Shown: positions 46,159-57,960 of the stretch, in pieces
Layout of the letters: each line of letters opens with the position of its first letter
Numbering within the stretch: the first letter of the stretch is position 1
Origin: Aerococcus urinaeequi
Lineage (GTDB): Bacteria > Bacillota > Bacilli > Lactobacillales > Aerococcaceae
Direction: 5' to 3'
Length of the DNA: 64,000 nt
Assembly (NCBI RefSeq): GCF_001543205.1
Contig: NZ_CP014162.1
Location: 1,922,001-1,986,000, forward strand
Notes under the pieces: model-generated
The model's database searches: none
Told to the model about the DNA's origin: nothing
The model's input: the letters and a program-made list of their open reading frames with translations, nothing else
Position numbers and translations under genes: made by a program

Positions 46159-47292
46159 ATGGTAGAATTAAACCTAAACCATATTTACAAAAAATACCCC
46201 GACGCCACTGACTACGCTGTAGAAGATTTTAATTTAGATATTAAAGATAAAGAATTCATTGTATTTGTCGGACCTTCTGGTTGTGGTAAATCCACTACAT
46301 TACGTATGGTCGCTGGATTAGAGGAAATAAGCCAGGGGGAACTAAAAATTGATGGTGAAGTAGTGAATAACAAATCACCTAAAGATCGTGATATTGCGAT
46401 GGTATTCCAAAACTATGCTTTATACCCACATATGACGGTTTACGATAACATGGCTTTTGGTTTGAAATTACGTAAATACGACAAAGTTGAAATTGACCGT
46501 CGCGTGAATGAAGCAGGAGAAATACTAGGTTTAACTGATTTCTTACAACGTAAACCAGCAGACCTATCAGGTGGGCAACGACAACGTGTAGCTATGGGAC
46601 GAGCAATTGTCCGTGATGCTAAAGTATTCCTAATGGATGAACCTTTATCAAACCTTGATGCCAAGTTACGTGTTTCCATGCGGACAGAAATTGCCAAAAT
46701 CACTCGTAAAATTGGGGCAACGACCATTTATGTTACACATGATCAAACCGAAGCAATGACATTAGCAGATCGAATTGTGATTATGAATGCAACGAAAAAT
46801 TCTGATGATTCAGGCACAATTGGTCGCATTGAACAAATTGGTACACCACAAGAATTATATAATGAACCCGTAAGTAAATTCGTAGCTAGCTTTATTGGAA
46901 GTCCTTCAATGAACTTCTTTACAGTAACAGTAGGGGAGAATCGTATTACCAATCAAGATGGTTTGGACATTGCTATACCAGAAGGCCAAGCTAAAATCTT
47001 ACGTGACCGTGGTTACCTGGGTAAAGAAGTCATTTTCGGTATTCGTCCAGAAGATATCTTGGATACTAATATTGCCATTGAAGCCTACCCAGAGGATACC
47101 GTGACAGGTGAGGTAGTCGTTTCTGAATTACTTGGTCCTGAAACCATGTTATACCTAAAATTAGGTCAAACTGAATACGTTGCACGTGTATCTGCTCGTG
47201 ACACATTTGAAGCGGGTGACAAAGTTGCCCTAACCTTTAACATTACGAAGGGACATTTCTTCGACTTGGCAACAGAACAAGCAATTCGTTAA
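46159..47292 (+). CDS. msmK: Multiple-sugar ABC transporter ATPase MsmK
   Basis: A 377-residue MalK-type ATPase that would power MsmEFG. Walker A is GPSGCGKST near residues 38-46, the signature LSGGQRQRVAMGRAI near 135-149, and Walker B VFLMDEPLSNLDAKLR near 155-170, with the switch His in VTHDQTEAM. The C-terminal TOBE/MalK regulatory domain (about 240-377) contains GIRPEDI. In streptococci a single MsmK serves several sugar importers, so it may do so here. A terminator follows. Confidence 0.95.
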   Translation: MVELNLNHIYKKYPDATDYAVEDFNLDIKDKEFIVFVGPSGCGKSTTLRMVAGLEEISQGELKIDGEVVNNKSPKDRDIAMVFQNYALYPHMTVYDNMAFGLKLRKYDKVEIDRRVNEAGEILGLTDFLQRKPADLSGGQRQRVAMGRAIVRDAKVFLMDEPLSNLDAKLRVSMRTEIAKITRKIGATTIYVTHDQTEAMTLADRIVIMNATKNSDDSGTIGRIEQIGTPQELYNEPVSKFVASFIGSPSMNFFTVTVGENRITNQDGLDIAIPEGQAKILRDRGYLGKEVIFGIRPEDILDTNIAIEAYPEDTVTGEVVVSELLGPETMLYLKLGQTEYVARVSARDTFEAGDKVALTFNITKGHFFDLATEQAIR

Positions 47293-47309
47293 TATGCGAA
47301 GCATATCTT

Positions 47310-47339
47310 AGCTGGGGACAAAACTTCCCAGCTATTTTT
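47310..47339 (+). terminator. Terminator after msmK
   Basis: AGCTGGG (47310-47316) pairs with CCCAGCT (47327-47333), followed by ATTTTT. It separates the msm operon from dexB. Confidence 0.78.
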
Positions 47340-47349
47340 GACATTATTA

Positions 47350-47364
47350 ATGCAAACGCTTGCA
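47350..47364 (+). promoter_or_regulatory. cre site upstream of dexB
   Basis: ATGCAAACGCTTGCA matches the cre consensus WTGNAANCGNWNNCW in full and is nearly palindromic. It lies just ahead of an extended -10. Confidence 0.85.
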
Positions 47365-47369
47365 CAAAC

Positions 47370-47378
47370 TGGTAGAAT
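47370..47378 (+). promoter_or_regulatory. Extended -10 of dexB
   Basis: TGGTAGAAT is an extended -10 about 39 bp before the dexB ATG. The cre site occupies the -35 position, so CcpA would compete with polymerase. Confidence 0.55.
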
Positions 47379-47404
47379 GGACTTAACAACATAAAACATC
47401 ATAA

Positions 47405-49030
<1,626 letters not shown>

Positions 49031-49040
49031 AAAATAATAT

Positions 49041-49084
49041 CAAAAAAGGGTAACCGCAATCGTTTGCGGTTACCCTTTTTTGAT
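49041..49084. terminator. Bidirectional terminator between dexB and galR
   Basis: AAAAAAGGGTAACCGCAA pairs with TTGCGGTTACCCTTTTTT around a 4-base loop, with T runs on both strands. Confidence 0.93.
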
Positions 49085-49086
49085 AT

Positions 49087-50192
<1,106 letters not shown>

Positions 50193-50223
50193 AAAATTAT
50201 CATATAAATCAAGGAGATTGCTT

Positions 50224-51396
50224 ATGGACACGACAACATTAAATCAAGCTTTTACAGACATTTTCAACGAACAAGCTGATGCAACTTTTTTCTCACCAGG
50301 ACGTATTAACCTAATTGGTGAACATACAGATTACAACGGGGGCCACGTATTCCCAGCAGCTATTTCACTGGGCACTTATGGTGTTGCCCGTAAACGAGAT
50401 GACCAAATCTGTCGCTTTTATTCAGCAAATTTCAAAGATGATGGCATTATTGAAATTAACCTAAATCAACTGATTCTAACAAAGGAAGACGGTTGGACGA
50501 ACTATCCTACAGGGGTCATTAAATTTTTAATAGAAGCGGGTCATCCAATTGATACCGGTTTTGACCTATACGTATATGGGAATATTCCAAATGGTTCCGG
50601 TCTTTCATCATCAGCTTCACTTGAATTACTCACAGGGATAGTTGCGGAAGAATTGTATGATTTAACACTAGAAAGACTAGATTTAGTAAAAATTGGTAAA
50701 AAAACCGAAAATGATTTTATCGGTGTCAATTCGGGTATTATGGATCAATTTGCCGTCGGGATGGGGGCAGATAAACGTGCGATTTATCTGGATACAAATT
50801 CTCTCGACTATGAACTCGTTCCGCTAGATTTAGCTGATAACGTAATTGTAATCATGAATACCAATAAACGCCGTGAATTAGCCGATTCTAAATACAATGA
50901 ACGCCGGACTGAATGTGAAACAGCACTCGCCGAACTTAACCAAAAGTTGACCATTGATTCACTGGGTGCGATTGATGCCAACACCTTTGATCAATATGCT
51001 TATTTAGTTCAAGATAGTAATCGTTTGAAACGTGCACGACATGCTGTTTGGGAAAACCAACGAACGTCACTTGCACGACAAGCATTGCAAACTGGGGATC
51101 TATTAGCATTTGGTCGCTTAATGAATGCCTCCCATGTATCATTAGAACACGATTATGAAGTTACCGGAATCGAGCTAGATACCCTGGTCCATACAGCATG
51201 GGCACAGGAGGGTGTATTAGGCGCGCGTATGACGGGCGCAGGATTTGGAGGATGTGGCATTGCCATCGTCGCAAAAGACAAGGTGGATGCTTTTAAAGAG
51301 CAAGTAGGATGTGTATATACTGAAACAATCGGCTATCCACCACAATTTTATATCGCAGAAATCTCAAGTGGCGCGCGTGTACTAACAAGGAGATGA
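50224..51396 (+). CDS. galK: Galactokinase
   Basis: GalK phosphorylates alpha-D-galactose to galactose 1-phosphate, the first committed Leloir step. The 390-residue GHMP kinase has the galactokinase signature [15 protein letters not shown] near residues 25-39, the ATP-binding [13 protein letters not shown] near 120-132, and the C-terminal [16 protein letters not shown] near 337-352. The catalytic Asp is in [11 protein letters not shown] near 174. The ATG at 50224 follows AAGGAGA; the TTG at 50218 is too close to that site. galT follows four bases after the stop. Confidence 0.96.
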   Translation: MDTTTLNQAFTDIFNEQADATFFSPGRINLIGEHTDYNGGHVFPAAISLGTYGVARKRDDQICRFYSANFKDDGIIEINLNQLILTKEDGWTNYPTGVIKFLIEAGHPIDTGFDLYVYGNIPNGSGLSSSASLELLTGIVAEELYDLTLERLDLVKIGKKTENDFIGVNSGIMDQFAVGMGADKRAIYLDTNSLDYELVPLDLADNVIVIMNTNKRRELADSKYNERRTECETALAELNQKLTIDSLGAIDANTFDQYAYLVQDSNRLKRARHAVWENQRTSLARQALQTGDLLAFGRLMNASHVSLEHDYEVTGIELDTLVHTAWAQEGVLGARMTGAGFGGCGIAIVAKDKVDAFKEQVGCVYTETIGYPPQFYIAEISSGARVLTRR

Positions 51397-51400
51397 TGAC

Positions 51401-52882
51401 ATGGCAAAACTAATTGATGCCTTTGTTACACAGGTTATTGAAAATAGTGATTATACAATAGACGACCATTTTTATTTACGCAATCGAATCTTAGCATTAA
51501 CTGGTGAAGCAGGTGCCAATCAAGAAACAACTAGAACCACCCTTATTTCCTTACGTGATGCCTTAGTAGATGTTGCTGTTGACAACGGAAAAGTAGGGGA
51601 TTTAACAGAAGAGCGAGATACTTTAGGCGCTGCATTAATGGATTTTATCACGCCAGCCCCTAGTGTTTTAAATCAACACTTTTGGGATACCTATCAAATT
51701 TCTCCAGAACAGGCCATCCAGGAATTTTATGCGCTGAGTCAACGTAATGACTATATTAAAGTAGGGGCCATTGCTAAGAACATTGCGTATACAAGTCAAA
51801 CAGCCTATGGACCAATGGAAATTACCATTAACCTTTCAAAACCTGAAAAAGATCCCAAGGCAATCGCCGCCGCCAAAAAAGCGCAATCTTCTAGTTATCC
51901 TCTTTGCCAGCTATGCATGGAAAATGAAGGGTACCAAGGACGAATCAACCATCCGGCGCGCGCTAACCACAGAATTATTCGTCTTCAATTAGGCGATGAG
52001 AAGTGGGGGTTCCAATATTCACCATATGCCTATTTCAATGAGCATAGTATTGTATTAAACACACAGCATGTCCCCATGGTTATTTCAAAACAAACATTTG
52101 AACAATTATTAGACATTGTAGCTATTTTTCCTGGATATTTTGCTGGATCTAATGCCGATTTGCCGATTGTAGGAGGTTCAATTCTAACGCATAATCATTA
52201 TCAAACGGGACGTCATGATTTCCCTATGGCTAAGGCACCCTTTGAAAGTCAATTCACGTTTGAAGGTTACCCAAACATCCAAGCTGGGATTGTCAAATGG
52301 CCCATGTCTGTGATACGTCTACAAGGAAAAGAACGCGGAGATTTGGTGACCCTGGCCGATAAAATCCGACTGGCTTGGCAAACATATGAAGATCCAAATC
52401 TAGATGTAATTGCATATACAGGGGACGAAGCTCATCATACAATTACACCTATCGCCCGCAAAAATGGGGACAAATTCGAACTAGATTTGGTTTTACGTGA
52501 TAATCATACTTCATCACAATATCCAGATGGCGTTTATCATCCGCATCAAGATGTGCAACATATTAAACAGGAAAATATCGGTTTAATTGAAGTAATGGGC
52601 TTAGCTATATTACCATCACGCTTAAAAGATGAAATCTCGGCAGTTGCTGACTATCTATTAGATAAAGAAAATAATATTGCAGCTTATCATTTAACATGGG
52701 CACAAGAATTAAAGCAAAATTATCACCATACTTTTACTCCAGATACAGTGCATACTATTTTAAAAGATGAAATTGCAAATGTTTTTGTACGCGTCTTAGA
52801 AGATGCTGGTGTGTATAAAGATACACCAGCAGGAAAAGATGGCTTTAATCGATTTATTCAATCGGTAGGTATCGTTTCTTAA
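51401..52882 (+). CDS. galT: UDP-glucose-hexose-1-phosphate uridylyltransferase, class II
   Basis: GalT exchanges galactose 1-phosphate with UDP-glucose to give glucose 1-phosphate and UDP-galactose. The 493-residue length and sequence are those of the Gram-positive class II GalT, not the short enterobacterial type. Visible blocks are [20 protein letters not shown] near residues 166-185 and [19 protein letters not shown] near 258-276, including the His-rich active-site region. It overlaps the end of galK in spacing and starts behind AAGGAGATG. galE, needed to regenerate UDP-glucose, is not in the window. Confidence 0.95.
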   Translation: MAKLIDAFVTQVIENSDYTIDDHFYLRNRILALTGEAGANQETTRTTLISLRDALVDVAVDNGKVGDLTEERDTLGAALMDFITPAPSVLNQHFWDTYQISPEQAIQEFYALSQRNDYIKVGAIAKNIAYTSQTAYGPMEITINLSKPEKDPKAIAAAKKAQSSSYPLCQLCMENEGYQGRINHPARANHRIIRLQLGDEKWGFQYSPYAYFNEHSIVLNTQHVPMVISKQTFEQLLDIVAIFPGYFAGSNADLPIVGGSILTHNHYQTGRHDFPMAKAPFESQFTFEGYPNIQAGIVKWPMSVIRLQGKERGDLVTLADKIRLAWQTYEDPNLDVIAYTGDEAHHTITPIARKNGDKFELDLVLRDNHTSSQYPDGVYHPHQDVQHIKQENIGLIEVMGLAILPSRLKDEISAVADYLLDKENNIAAYHLTWAQELKQNYHHTFTPDTVHTILKDEIANVFVRVLEDAGVYKDTPAGKDGFNRFIQSVGIVS

Positions 52883-52892
52883 ACTTTTGATG

Positions 52893-52930
52893 CCCTCGTT
52901 TCTTGCTATTTGGAGACGGGGGTTTTCTTT
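52893..52930 (+). terminator. Terminator after galT
   Basis: CCCTCGTTTC pairs with GGAGACGGGG (some G-T pairs) around a 9-base loop, followed by TTTTCTTT. Confidence 0.78.
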
Positions 52931-52991
52931 TTCTCTAATGAAAATCAAATGCTATAATGGCATTAATGAAATTTAGAGGAGAGAACGTCTG

Positions 52992-53909
52992 ATGCAAAAA
53001 GAAGTAATAAAGCTATATAATGATCGTGATGATGTGACCTTAACTAGCTACGTGATTGATCCAATCCGCACAAGTAATGTGAATATTGAACGACCGGCCG
53101 TGATTATCTGTCCCGGTGGTTCATATATGTACTGTTCAGATAGAGAAGCTGAACCAGTGGCATTGGCATTTAATGCTATGGGCTTTCACGCATTTGTCTT
53201 GCGATATTCGGTCTATGGGCAAGGGAAAACAACTGCAGAAATCATTGCAGAAGGGCAATTTCCGGTTAAACCTGATGTTATTTTCCCCCATGCGCTACAA
53301 GAAACTGCTAAGGCATTTGAAATTTTGCATCAATATGCGACTGAGTGGCGCATTGATACTGATAAGATTGGCCTAGCAGGATTTTCTGCTGGTGGTCACA
53401 ATACCGGGATGTACAGTAATGTATGGCATGAAGATGTGATTCAAAATGCAACAAATTTGAAGGGCAAAGCCTTGAAACCAGCATTTAATATTTCTGCCTA
53501 CGCCCTAACTGATATTGCCTATTATTATCACCAAAACATTGCCAATTCTGACCCAAATATCAAGGCCTATGCAACAGCCATATCTTTAGCTTGCTTTGGA
53601 AAACCACTACCTAGTGAAGCAGAAATTGAACGTTATTCTGTCCCAGCTACTGTGAATGAACATACTGCACCAACTTTTATTTGGGCAACACGTGAAGATG
53701 ATGTTGTTAACGTACGTGATTCCTTATCACTAGCCTTAGCATTAGAAGAAAATCACATTCCGTTTGAAATGCATATCTTCCAAGAAGGACCACACGGCCT
53801 TTCAGTGGCTAACGAGCTTTCTGCAACCATGCCCAATCAAGTGAATAAAACTGCCGCGCAATGGATACCTTTGGCAGAAACTTGGTTAAAAGAATTGATT
53901 TTAAAATAA
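52992..53909 (+). CDS. Alpha/beta hydrolase, acetyl-esterase-like
   Basis: A 305-residue cytosolic alpha/beta hydrolase. The oxyanion HGG-like motif is CPGGSYMYCSDREAEPVA near residues 40-57. The nucleophile Ser is in LAGFSAGGH near 132-140, Asp lies in WATREDDVVNV near 238 and His in EGPHGLS near 262. This fits esterases of the BD-FAE/acetyl-xylan-esterase type. Its place after galT, behind the galT terminator with AGAGGAGAG before the ATG, suggests a role in removing acyl groups from sugars. That is inference, and the substrate is unknown. Confidence 0.82.
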   Translation: MQKEVIKLYNDRDDVTLTSYVIDPIRTSNVNIERPAVIICPGGSYMYCSDREAEPVALAFNAMGFHAFVLRYSVYGQGKTTAEIIAEGQFPVKPDVIFPHALQETAKAFEILHQYATEWRIDTDKIGLAGFSAGGHNTGMYSNVWHEDVIQNATNLKGKALKPAFNISAYALTDIAYYYHQNIANSDPNIKAYATAISLACFGKPLPSEAEIERYSVPATVNEHTAPTFIWATREDDVVNVRDSLSLALALEENHIPFEMHIFQEGPHGLSVANELSATMPNQVNKTAAQWIPLAETWLKELILK

Positions 53910-53911
53910 AA

Positions 53912-53954
53912 CAAAAACGGCAACTCCAGCTCATTATGAAAGTTGCCGTTTTTA
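53912..53954. terminator. Bidirectional terminator between hydrolase and chorismate mutase
   Basis: AAAAACGGCAACT pairs with AGTTGCCGTTTTT around a 17-base loop, with T runs on both strands. Confidence 0.9.
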
Positions 53955-53962
53955 TTTTGCGG

Positions 53963-54241
53963 TTATTTTTCTTCTTGTTGAGCCATCCAATGCTCCTGAT
54001 GACCGCGAGATATACGCATGATTTCAGTATATAAATCAGCTAATTCTTCTTTTAGTTCAGGGTTTTCTAAGTAGCCTTGAACTTTCTCAATGACTAACGC
54101 TTCACGACCAGCATCTAAAATGTCTTTATTATTTGCTAGCTTAACTTCAGCTACCTGTTCAACCATTTTCGTTCTTTCCTCAAATAATTTCACGATTTCT
54201 CGGTCAAGGCGGTCAATCTCTGTACGTTCTTTTTCTAACAT
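53963..54241 (-). CDS. Chorismate mutase, AroQ class
   Basis: A 92-residue helical protein of the CM_2 (AroQ) family, which converts chorismate to prephenate for Phe and Tyr synthesis. EIDRLDREIVKLFEERTKMV near residues 8-27 and AEVKLANNKDILDAGREALV near 31-50 carry the expected Arg, Lys and Asp positions of the active site. No other aromatic pathway genes are near. Stand-alone chorismate mutases of this size are common in Lactobacillales. The start lies behind AAAGGAGA on the minus strand. Confidence 0.9.
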   Translation of the reverse strand: MLEKERTEIDRLDREIVKLFEERTKMVEQVAEVKLANNKDILDAGREALVIEKVQGYLENPELKEELADLYTEIMRISRGHQEHWMAQQEEK

Positions 54242-54478
54242 GTCTTTCTCCTTTAATGGGTCATTTAACTTTGTGATTTTTGTAAGTCTAGAATTTTATA
54301 TCGGGAGGCGGATGACGAAGACAATATACTAGCTAGCTTGTCCGAACAATCCACTTTATCTAAGATATTTATTTTTCATAATATTGATTTAAACATTACT
54401 ACTTCGTCTAATCCATTATAAGTAAGGACCAAATCAAAAGCAATTGCAAATGGGGATTGTCTACACTATCTAAATTTA

Positions 54479-54507
54479 TTGACGAACGCGGAAAAAATCG
54501 TTATGAT
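54479..54507 (+). promoter_or_regulatory. dsdA promoter
   Basis: TTGACG (54479-54484), a 17-bp spacer and TATGAT (54502-54507). The rest of the gap 54242-54478 is A/T-rich; I see no gene, terminator or clear operator in it. Confidence 0.75.
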
Positions 54508-54563
54508 TTTTGAGTTGAAAAATGTGCATTATACAAAATAAATAATATGAAGGGTGGATAGAT

Positions 54564-55916
54564 ATGTCAACAGAATCTATATCTAAAACAAGAGAACAGG
54601 TGAATCAAAGAACATTAGGTGATATTCGTGACCGTAAGCCCGTTTTTTGGGAGAATGATAGCCATGTACCTTTCAAGAACTTAAAAGGGCAACTGGATGT
54701 GTCAGTCCTAGAGATTAAAGACGCAGAGGCACGATTAAAACGATTTGCACCATTTATCAAAGCAGTCTTCGAAGATACGGTGGCTTTAGATGGTCTGATT
54801 GAATCGCCAATTTCTGACATTGACAAATTCAAGAACGCGTTAGAAACCACTTATGATTTTTCATTTCCTGGCCAAATGTTCCTAAAACGGGATGACTTAT
54901 TACCGATTGCCGGTACTATTAAGGCTCGAGGGGCTATTTATGAAGTCTTGCATCATGCTGAAGCATTAGCCTTTGAAGAGAAATTATTATCAGGTTATGA
55001 CGATGACTATTCGAAATTTGCGACTAAGACATTCCAAGATTTCTTTAAACAGTACACTGTAGTAGTTGGGACGACTGGTAATCTTGGTATATCTTCAGGT
55101 GTGATGTCTGCCAAAATAGGCTTCAATGTCCAAGTTCATATGTCCCACGAAGCCAAGCAATGGAAGAAAGACTACCTAAGAAGCCACGGTGTCCAAGTTA
55201 TCGAACATAAGACCAACTTCACAGAAGCCGTAGACCAAGGGCGTCAATCAGCTCAATCAGATCCCTATGCTTACTTTATTGATGACGAACATTCAATTCA
55301 ATTGTTCTTAGGTTATACAACTGCAGCGTCAAGACTAGAAAAACAGTTAGCTGATCAAGGAATCGTTGTCGATGAAGACCATCCACTTATGGTGTATCTA
55401 CCATGTGGTGTGGGTGGTAGTCCAGGTGGTATTACTTATGGTTTGAAACAAATTTACGGTGATCATGTTCACTGCTTCTTTGCTCAACCAACTCATGTAC
55501 CATCTATGTTACTAGGGTTAATCTCTAAGAAATTTGCAGATATTTCAGTCTATGACTTTGGGATTGATGGCTTAACCGTTATGGACGGTCTAGCAGTACC
55601 TAGAACCTCTCAAATCGTGGCTAAATTAATGTCAGGTATCTTTGATGGTGGTTATACATTGACTGACAAAGAGTCTAATCGCCTATTAACAACACTGAAA
55701 GATGTAGAAGATATTTTTGTAGAGCCAGCAGCCACAGCAGGATTAGTTGGTCCACAAAGACTCTTCACTACTGAAGCGGGGCAAAACTATCTGCGTCACA
55801 AGAACTTAACAGATAAAGTAGCTAACATGACCCATATTGCGTGGGCAACTGGTGGGTCAATGGTACCAGCAGACGAGCAAGTGTTATTCTACGAAAATAG
55901 TAAAGCCAATCAATAG
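54564..55916 (+). CDS. dsdA: D-serine ammonia-lyase (dehydratase)
   Basis: DsdA is a PLP enzyme that converts D-serine to pyruvate and ammonia. The 450-residue length and blocks match the family. The PLP Lys120 lies in PIAGTIKARG. The phosphate-binding glycine loops are VGTTGNLGISSG near 172-183 and PCGVGGSPGG near 280-289. MSHEAKQWKKDYLRSHG near 194 and the C-terminal HIAWATGGSMVP are further signatures. It has its own promoter and terminator and no adjacent dsdC or dsdX gene. The neighbouring GPH transporter is separately transcribed. Confidence 0.95.
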   Translation: MSTESISKTREQVNQRTLGDIRDRKPVFWENDSHVPFKNLKGQLDVSVLEIKDAEARLKRFAPFIKAVFEDTVALDGLIESPISDIDKFKNALETTYDFSFPGQMFLKRDDLLPIAGTIKARGAIYEVLHHAEALAFEEKLLSGYDDDYSKFATKTFQDFFKQYTVVVGTTGNLGISSGVMSAKIGFNVQVHMSHEAKQWKKDYLRSHGVQVIEHKTNFTEAVDQGRQSAQSDPYAYFIDDEHSIQLFLGYTTAASRLEKQLADQGIVVDEDHPLMVYLPCGVGGSPGGITYGLKQIYGDHVHCFFAQPTHVPSMLLGLISKKFADISVYDFGIDGLTVMDGLAVPRTSQIVAKLMSGIFDGGYTLTDKESNRLLTTLKDVEDIFVEPAATAGLVGPQRLFTTEAGQNYLRHKNLTDKVANMTHIAWATGGSMVPADEQVLFYENSKANQ

Positions 55917-55951
55917 TGTGAATCGATAAGTCGAAATCACTATAGAAGAAA

Positions 55952-55988
55952 AGGGTAATTGAGTGTCAAAGCTCACTTACTCTTTTTT
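55952..55988 (+). terminator. Terminator after dsdA
   Basis: AGGGTAATTGAG pairs with CTCACTTACTCT (one mismatch) around an 8-base loop, followed by six T in total. Confidence 0.85.
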
Positions 55989-56043
55989 ATTTTGCCCAAT
56001 TTTTAGCAACAATTGCTCTCAACCTATATCTCAAAAGCTAAAA

Positions 56044-56113
56044 TATTGCAAAAAATTATCAGATTGCAAAAAGAGTGTTTTTAAAAAGAACAACTTTTGT
56101 TCTTAAAAGTTGT
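56044..56113 (+). repeat. ATTGCAAAAA direct repeats and a hairpin upstream of the GPH gene
   Basis: ATTGCAAAAA occurs at 56044-56053 and 56063-56072 (19-bp period), and TTGCAAAAA again near 56300. A perfect 9-bp inverted repeat, ACAACTTTT/AAAAGTTGT, lies at 56090-56113. No gene is seen in 55989-56337; these are candidate regulatory elements. Confidence 0.5.
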
Positions 56114-56219
56114 AAAATTTGTCCAAAAGCCGGAGTTTAAATTAAAGTTGTACTTTAAGAATCTTGTTAAAACCTACAATCCTTTGATGTTTCTTAAAAA
56201 TAAGTTTGCAATTTTAATA

Positions 56220-56256
56220 ATAAACCGTTTACATTCTTGACGCTATTGAGTACAAT
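56220..56256 (+). promoter_or_regulatory. GPH transporter promoter with overlapping cre-like site
   Basis: TTTACA (56228-56233), a 17-bp spacer and TACAAT (56251-56256). On the minus strand ATGTAAACGGTTTAT (56234-56220) matches the cre consensus with one change and covers the -35, implying CcpA repression. Confidence 0.65.
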
Positions 56257-56337
56257 ATTAACTATAAATAAGTGCACTAATTAATTTATATTGTGAAATT
56301 TGCAAAAATCACTTGAGACAAAATTGTGGAGGTTATT

Positions 56338-57726
56338 ATGAGTCAAGAAAATAAATTGAGAGTAAGCCGTTCTTTCGGCATGCGCGACAAGCTAGGTTAT
56401 TTGATTGGGAATATCGGTAACGATCTAACATTCTTCCTTGCTTCAAACTATTTCATGGTATTCTATACAAACGTTATGGGTGTTTCACCAGCAATGGTTG
56501 GTACACTATTTGGTATCGCTCGTTTAGTTGATGCTTTTACTGATGTTGGTATGGGTGTTATTGCGGATAATGCTGTTACAACTCGCGTAGGTAAATTTAA
56601 ACCTTGGTTACGTAGAATGGCTTTACCGGTCGGAATTGCAAGCGCTTTAATGTATAACAGTTTCATTATAGACTGGACACCAACAGCTAAAGTTATTTAT
56701 ATGTTTGTTACTTATTTATTATGGGGATCAATTTTCTATACTTCAATCAACATTCCTTACGGTTCATTAGCATCTGTGGTATCTGGTAAATCAGAAGACC
56801 GTGCGAACTTATCTACTTTCCGTTCAATGGGATCTACTTTAATCCAATTTAGTTTAGGTTTCGTTGTACCATTAATTGCCTATAGTGCAGACGGTAAAGT
56901 ATTAGCTGATAACTTCATGTGGTTAGGTGTTGCCTTAGGTTTAGCCGCTGCTTTATGTTACTTAGCTTGTTACGGTATGGTTGAAGAACGTGTTGAATTA
57001 CCACAAGGTGAAAAATTCAGTGTCGGACAAATGTTATCTGACCTTGGTGAATTGATTAAAGACCGTGGATTCTTAGGTTTAATGTTCTCTACAATGTTTA
57101 TGTTGGCTGGTTTAATCTCATTAGGTCAATTATTACAGTACATGTACTTAGACTACTTCCAAAATACACGTATCTTAACAATTGCCACTGCAGGTATGAC
57201 TTTAAGTGCTTTATTAATCGCACCATTTGTAAGTTCAATTACGAAAAAATTTGGTAAAAAAGAAGCTGGATCATTCGCCCTAATCGGTGCAGGCTTAATC
57301 TATGTCATTGCTTTCGTATTAAGAATTCAAAATCCATTAGTATTTGCCATCTTAGTTATCGTTGCTGGTATGGTTATGGGTTACTACACTATGGCAATGT
57401 ACTCTTACGTAACAGACGTTATTGATGACTTCTACATCAAACGTGGTACACGTAAAGATGGTACAATCTACTCAGTTTACTCATTTACACGTAAAGTAGG
57501 TCAAGCGATTGCTGGTCTCTTAGCCGGTGCTTTACTAACACAAATTGGTTATGTTTCAGGTGCTGAACAACAAACTGCTGAAGTAGCGAATAGTATCTAC
57601 AGCCTTGGTACAATATTACCAGGTGGATTACTATTAGCAGCAGGTTTAATCTTGTTATTCATGTATCCGCTAAACAAACAAAAAGTAAACGAAAATACAC
57701 GTATTATCGAAAGCGAAACCAAATAA
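56338..57726 (+). CDS. GPH-family sugar:cation symporter
   Basis: A 462-residue membrane protein with about twelve hydrophobic segments, of the glycoside-pentoside-hexuronide:cation symporter family (MelB/XylP/UidB-like). The N-terminal GYLIGNIGNDLTFFLASNYF and VDAFTDVGMGVIADN near 60-75 contain the conserved Asp positions used for cation coupling. IPYGSLASVVSG and the late DVIDDFYIKRGTRKDGTIYS near 365-384 are also typical. It lacks the C-terminal EIIA domain of LacS. I chose ATG at 56338 after GGAGG; a GTG at 56326 is on that site. The sugar is unknown. Confidence 0.9.
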   Translation: MSQENKLRVSRSFGMRDKLGYLIGNIGNDLTFFLASNYFMVFYTNVMGVSPAMVGTLFGIARLVDAFTDVGMGVIADNAVTTRVGKFKPWLRRMALPVGIASALMYNSFIIDWTPTAKVIYMFVTYLLWGSIFYTSINIPYGSLASVVSGKSEDRANLSTFRSMGSTLIQFSLGFVVPLIAYSADGKVLADNFMWLGVALGLAAALCYLACYGMVEERVELPQGEKFSVGQMLSDLGELIKDRGFLGLMFSTMFMLAGLISLGQLLQYMYLDYFQNTRILTIATAGMTLSALLIAPFVSSITKKFGKKEAGSFALIGAGLIYVIAFVLRIQNPLVFAILVIVAGMVMGYYTMAMYSYVTDVIDDFYIKRGTRKDGTIYSVYSFTRKVGQAIAGLLAGALLTQIGYVSGAEQQTAEVANSIYSLGTILPGGLLLAAGLILLFMYPLNKQKVNENTRIIESETK

Positions 57727-57782
57727 TTCTTTTTGTAAAATGAATGCTTTATTCAAGCATTCATGAAAACGCTTCATTATAG

Positions 57783-57841
57783 AACGTTCTTAGTTTTATC
57801 CGATGATCAGTCATCATCAGGTTAACTAGGGGCGTTTTTTT
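57783..57841 (+). terminator. Terminator after the GPH transporter gene
   Basis: A 13-bp stem forms between AACGTTCTTAGTT (57783-57795) and AACTAGGGGCGTT (57824-57836) with some G-T pairs, followed by T residues. A smaller hairpin (GAATGCTT/AAGCATTC) precedes it near 57742. Confidence 0.82.
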
Positions 57842-57880
57842 CTTGGCTTTTTCAATTAAAGAATGATTCGTCATTTTGCA

Positions 57881-57922
57881 AAAAGCACCGAACCTTTCCA
57901 ACTAAAGTGAAGGTTCGATGCT
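57881..57922 (-). terminator. Terminator of the acd-etf-crp operon
   Basis: On the minus strand AAGCATCGAACCTT pairs with AAGGTTCGGTGCTT, followed by TTTTGC. It lies about 40 bases after the Crp/Fnr gene. Confidence 0.85.
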
Positions 57923-57960
57923 TATAGGCGTTTATGAAGTTGAATTTAACTCAATATTTC

